This document shows, piece by piece, positions 62,894 through 64,000 of a DNA stretch of 64,000 nucleotides. The position numbers were made by a program, and so were the translations under genes. The DNA comes from Desulfobacterales bacterium (GTDB lineage: Bacteria; Desulfobacterota; Desulfobacteria; Desulfobacterales; JAHDSC01), in contig JAFGES010000128.1 of assembly GCA_016931455.1 (NCBI GenBank), positions 40,216 to 104,215 of the forward strand. Reading direction: 5' to 3'. Below the pieces are notes generated by a model. The model had not been told where the DNA came from. It made no database searches and saw only the letters and a list, made by a program, of their open reading frames with translations. How positions within the stretch are numbered: the stretch's first letter is position 1; each line of letters opens with the position of its first letter.

Positions 62894-63144
62894 AATCTTT
62901 TGCCTCACGTAACATTTCGATATTCATCAAAATAAGATAGGAATCAAAAATATTTTGATATAAGGATAACATAAAATCGTCTGAATCTAAATCATAATTC
63001 TAAATTCAGGTTGCCATATATCATTTTCCGGTCAGGCAATAGGAAAACAAACGATAATGGTTTTTTGAATTTTTAGTCGCAAATTGCCAAGGTTGGTTGT
63101 TCGGGATATAATTGAAGATAGAGAATGAAAACAAAGACTGCGTT

Positions 63145-63190
63145 GCTACGCTTGAGATAAAATCTATATCTCAAGCGTAGCGTTTTTTTT
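63145..63190 (+). terminator. Strong hairpin with T run after the Cache gene
   Basis: A perfect 15-bp stem (GCTACGCTTGAGATA at 63145-63159, TATCTCAAGCGTAGC at 63167-63181) with eight T from 63183 to 63190 on the plus strand. It stands just past the stop of the minus-strand Cache gene, so as a minus-strand terminator it has an A-rich 5' side and no T run. It is probably bidirectional in effect. Confidence 0.6.
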
Positions 63191-63650
63191 ATTTATAGAT
63201 ACCCGCGCATGTCATCAAATTCGTACCTGGAACTCTATAGGCAAAGCTTGTTTTTTCCGATAGATTTTCTTCGCCCGGCTTTGGCCACATATAGTCGACC
63301 CATCCTGCACCACTGGTTTTTGCAACTTCAATAAGTTCTTTGAAAAACAATTTGTCGGCTTTATCTTTCAGATCCATCCAGTTTTTACCAATCATCGATG
63401 GTTTTATCGGATGAGCGATCATATTGCCGTCCAGGTCGTTTACCCATACATAGGTGTCTTTCCAAACAAAGGGGCCATTTTTATCATTAATTACGGCGGC
63501 TGCGGCATCTATTCCTTTTTCATTAATTAATGCAGCCGCTTCCTTACATTTGGCTTCACATTCATCTTTTGTCGCGCTGTCAGCTATAACATTGCCTGCT
63601 AAACAAAGACCCATCAATAATACCATCGCAAGAATTGTAATTTTTTTCAT
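63189..63650 (-). CDS. Secreted single-Cache-domain protein
   Basis: A 153-residue protein. Signal peptide: K-I-T-I-L-A-M-V-L-L-M-G-L-C-L-A-G-N-V-I-A, cleavage near residue 23. The mature part is one Cache fold: D-T-Y-V-W-V-N-D-L-D-G-N-M-I-A-H-P (about 70-86), S-M-I-G-K-N-W-M-D-L-K-D, and W-V-D-Y-M-W-P-K-P-G. Free-standing periplasmic Cache proteins bind small ligands. C-x3-C near residues 32-36 (E-C-E-A-K-C-K) and a cysteine near the C-terminus are unusual. SD GGAGG precedes the start. Confidence 0.8.
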   Translation of the reverse strand: MKKITILAMVLLMGLCLAGNVIADSATKDECEAKCKEAAALINEKGIDAAAAVINDKNGPFVWKDTYVWVNDLDGNMIAHPIKPSMIGKNWMDLKDKADKLFFKELIEVAKTSGAGWVDYMWPKPGEENLSEKTSFAYRVPGTNLMTCAGIYK

Positions 63651-64000
63651 TTTTCATCCTCCATACCTGTTGATTATTTGTTTAAAATCTAAAAAATACT
63701 AATTTTAAAATAATTATAGCAAGTTACTTGATATTTTTTCCTCCTTTCCATTTTATCTGCTTAAGGTGATTGTGTTGAAAAAACATGAACATTGAATTTT
63801 ACTCGATAGTGTTCAGTATATATAAATAAATTGTTTGCTGCTTATCCCTCGGGGCCTTATAACTGTAGCTTTTAGAAATCCCTTTTATATAATGAGATTT
63901 TTAGAAAAATATAGAAATGAATAAAATTTATTAAATGATATATATTAAATATTTTCTAATTAAAAATACATTGTATGTCAATATAAAAAATATAAAATAT
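63651..64000. other. AT-rich region, no gene seen
   Basis: Upstream of the Cache gene, 350 bases with no coding-like reading frame or RNA structure recognised. It must hold the promoter of the Cache gene. Confidence 0.4.

Noticed and set aside
1..64000. CRISPR array, tRNA or rRNA genes
   Set aside because: No regularly spaced repeats, no tRNA-type T-loop or acceptor pairing and no rRNA stretches were noticed on either strand by eye.

Overview
The window looks like a chromosomal segment of an anaerobic, low-to-medium GC Desulfobacterota (sulfate-reducer-like) bacterium. I infer this from a small assimilatory-type sulfite reductase, the ParB-like gene overlapping purC, an EF-G-2 paralogue, a probable UGA-encoded selenocysteine in a CoA-disulfide-reductase-like enzyme, and c-di-GMP elements (a GEMM-I riboswitch and a PilZ protein). 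The genus cannot be fixed from the sequence alone.

Layout. 0-16 kb is mostly housekeeping: the purC end, an orphan ParB-like gene, a TetR regulator ahead of acetyl-CoA synthetase, a spore-photoproduct-lyase-like radical SAM protein and a secreted nuclease. These are followed on the minus strand by the xseA-xseB-ispA-dxs-tlyA run and an EF-G-2 paralogue. A Bax-inhibitor-1 protein, a secreted helix-hairpin-helix protein and a glycosyltransferase come next.

16.5-42 kb is an accessory surface-layer region. A plus-strand operon encodes a SapC-family protein, a 63-residue membrane protein, three successive PrtD-type ABC exporters and one HlyD adaptor. The third exporter has a degenerate ATPase site. 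Convergent to it lies an 8.2-kb gene for a 2733-residue acidic protein with an N-terminal DUF4214, RTX-like repeats and a recurring LT-x-x-A-x-Q motif, the likely exported substrate. Beyond it lie an IS256-family transposase remnant, a small inverted repeat, and an AT-rich pair of genes (a double glycosyltransferase and a DUF4214-methyltransferase). A minus-strand operon then combines Wzm/Wzt polysaccharide export, a glycosyltransferase, two small unknown proteins and the TolC channel. My reading is a SapCDEF-like system that exports, and possibly glycosylates, a giant surface protein.

42-50 kb holds a secreted double-CAP-domain protein and a signalling cassette: ABC-type periplasmic binding protein, histidine kinase, sigma-54 response regulator and TonB-dependent receptor. 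50-54 kb is the rfbDCAB dTDP-rhamnose operon. 54-64 kb holds a c-di-GMP-I riboswitch and terminator ahead of a ComEA-like gene, an Slp lipoprotein, the small sulfite reductase, a thioesterase, a dynamin-like GTPase, ilvBN, the PilZ protein, the candidate selenoprotein and a secreted Cache-domain protein. No tRNA, rRNA or CRISPR array was seen.
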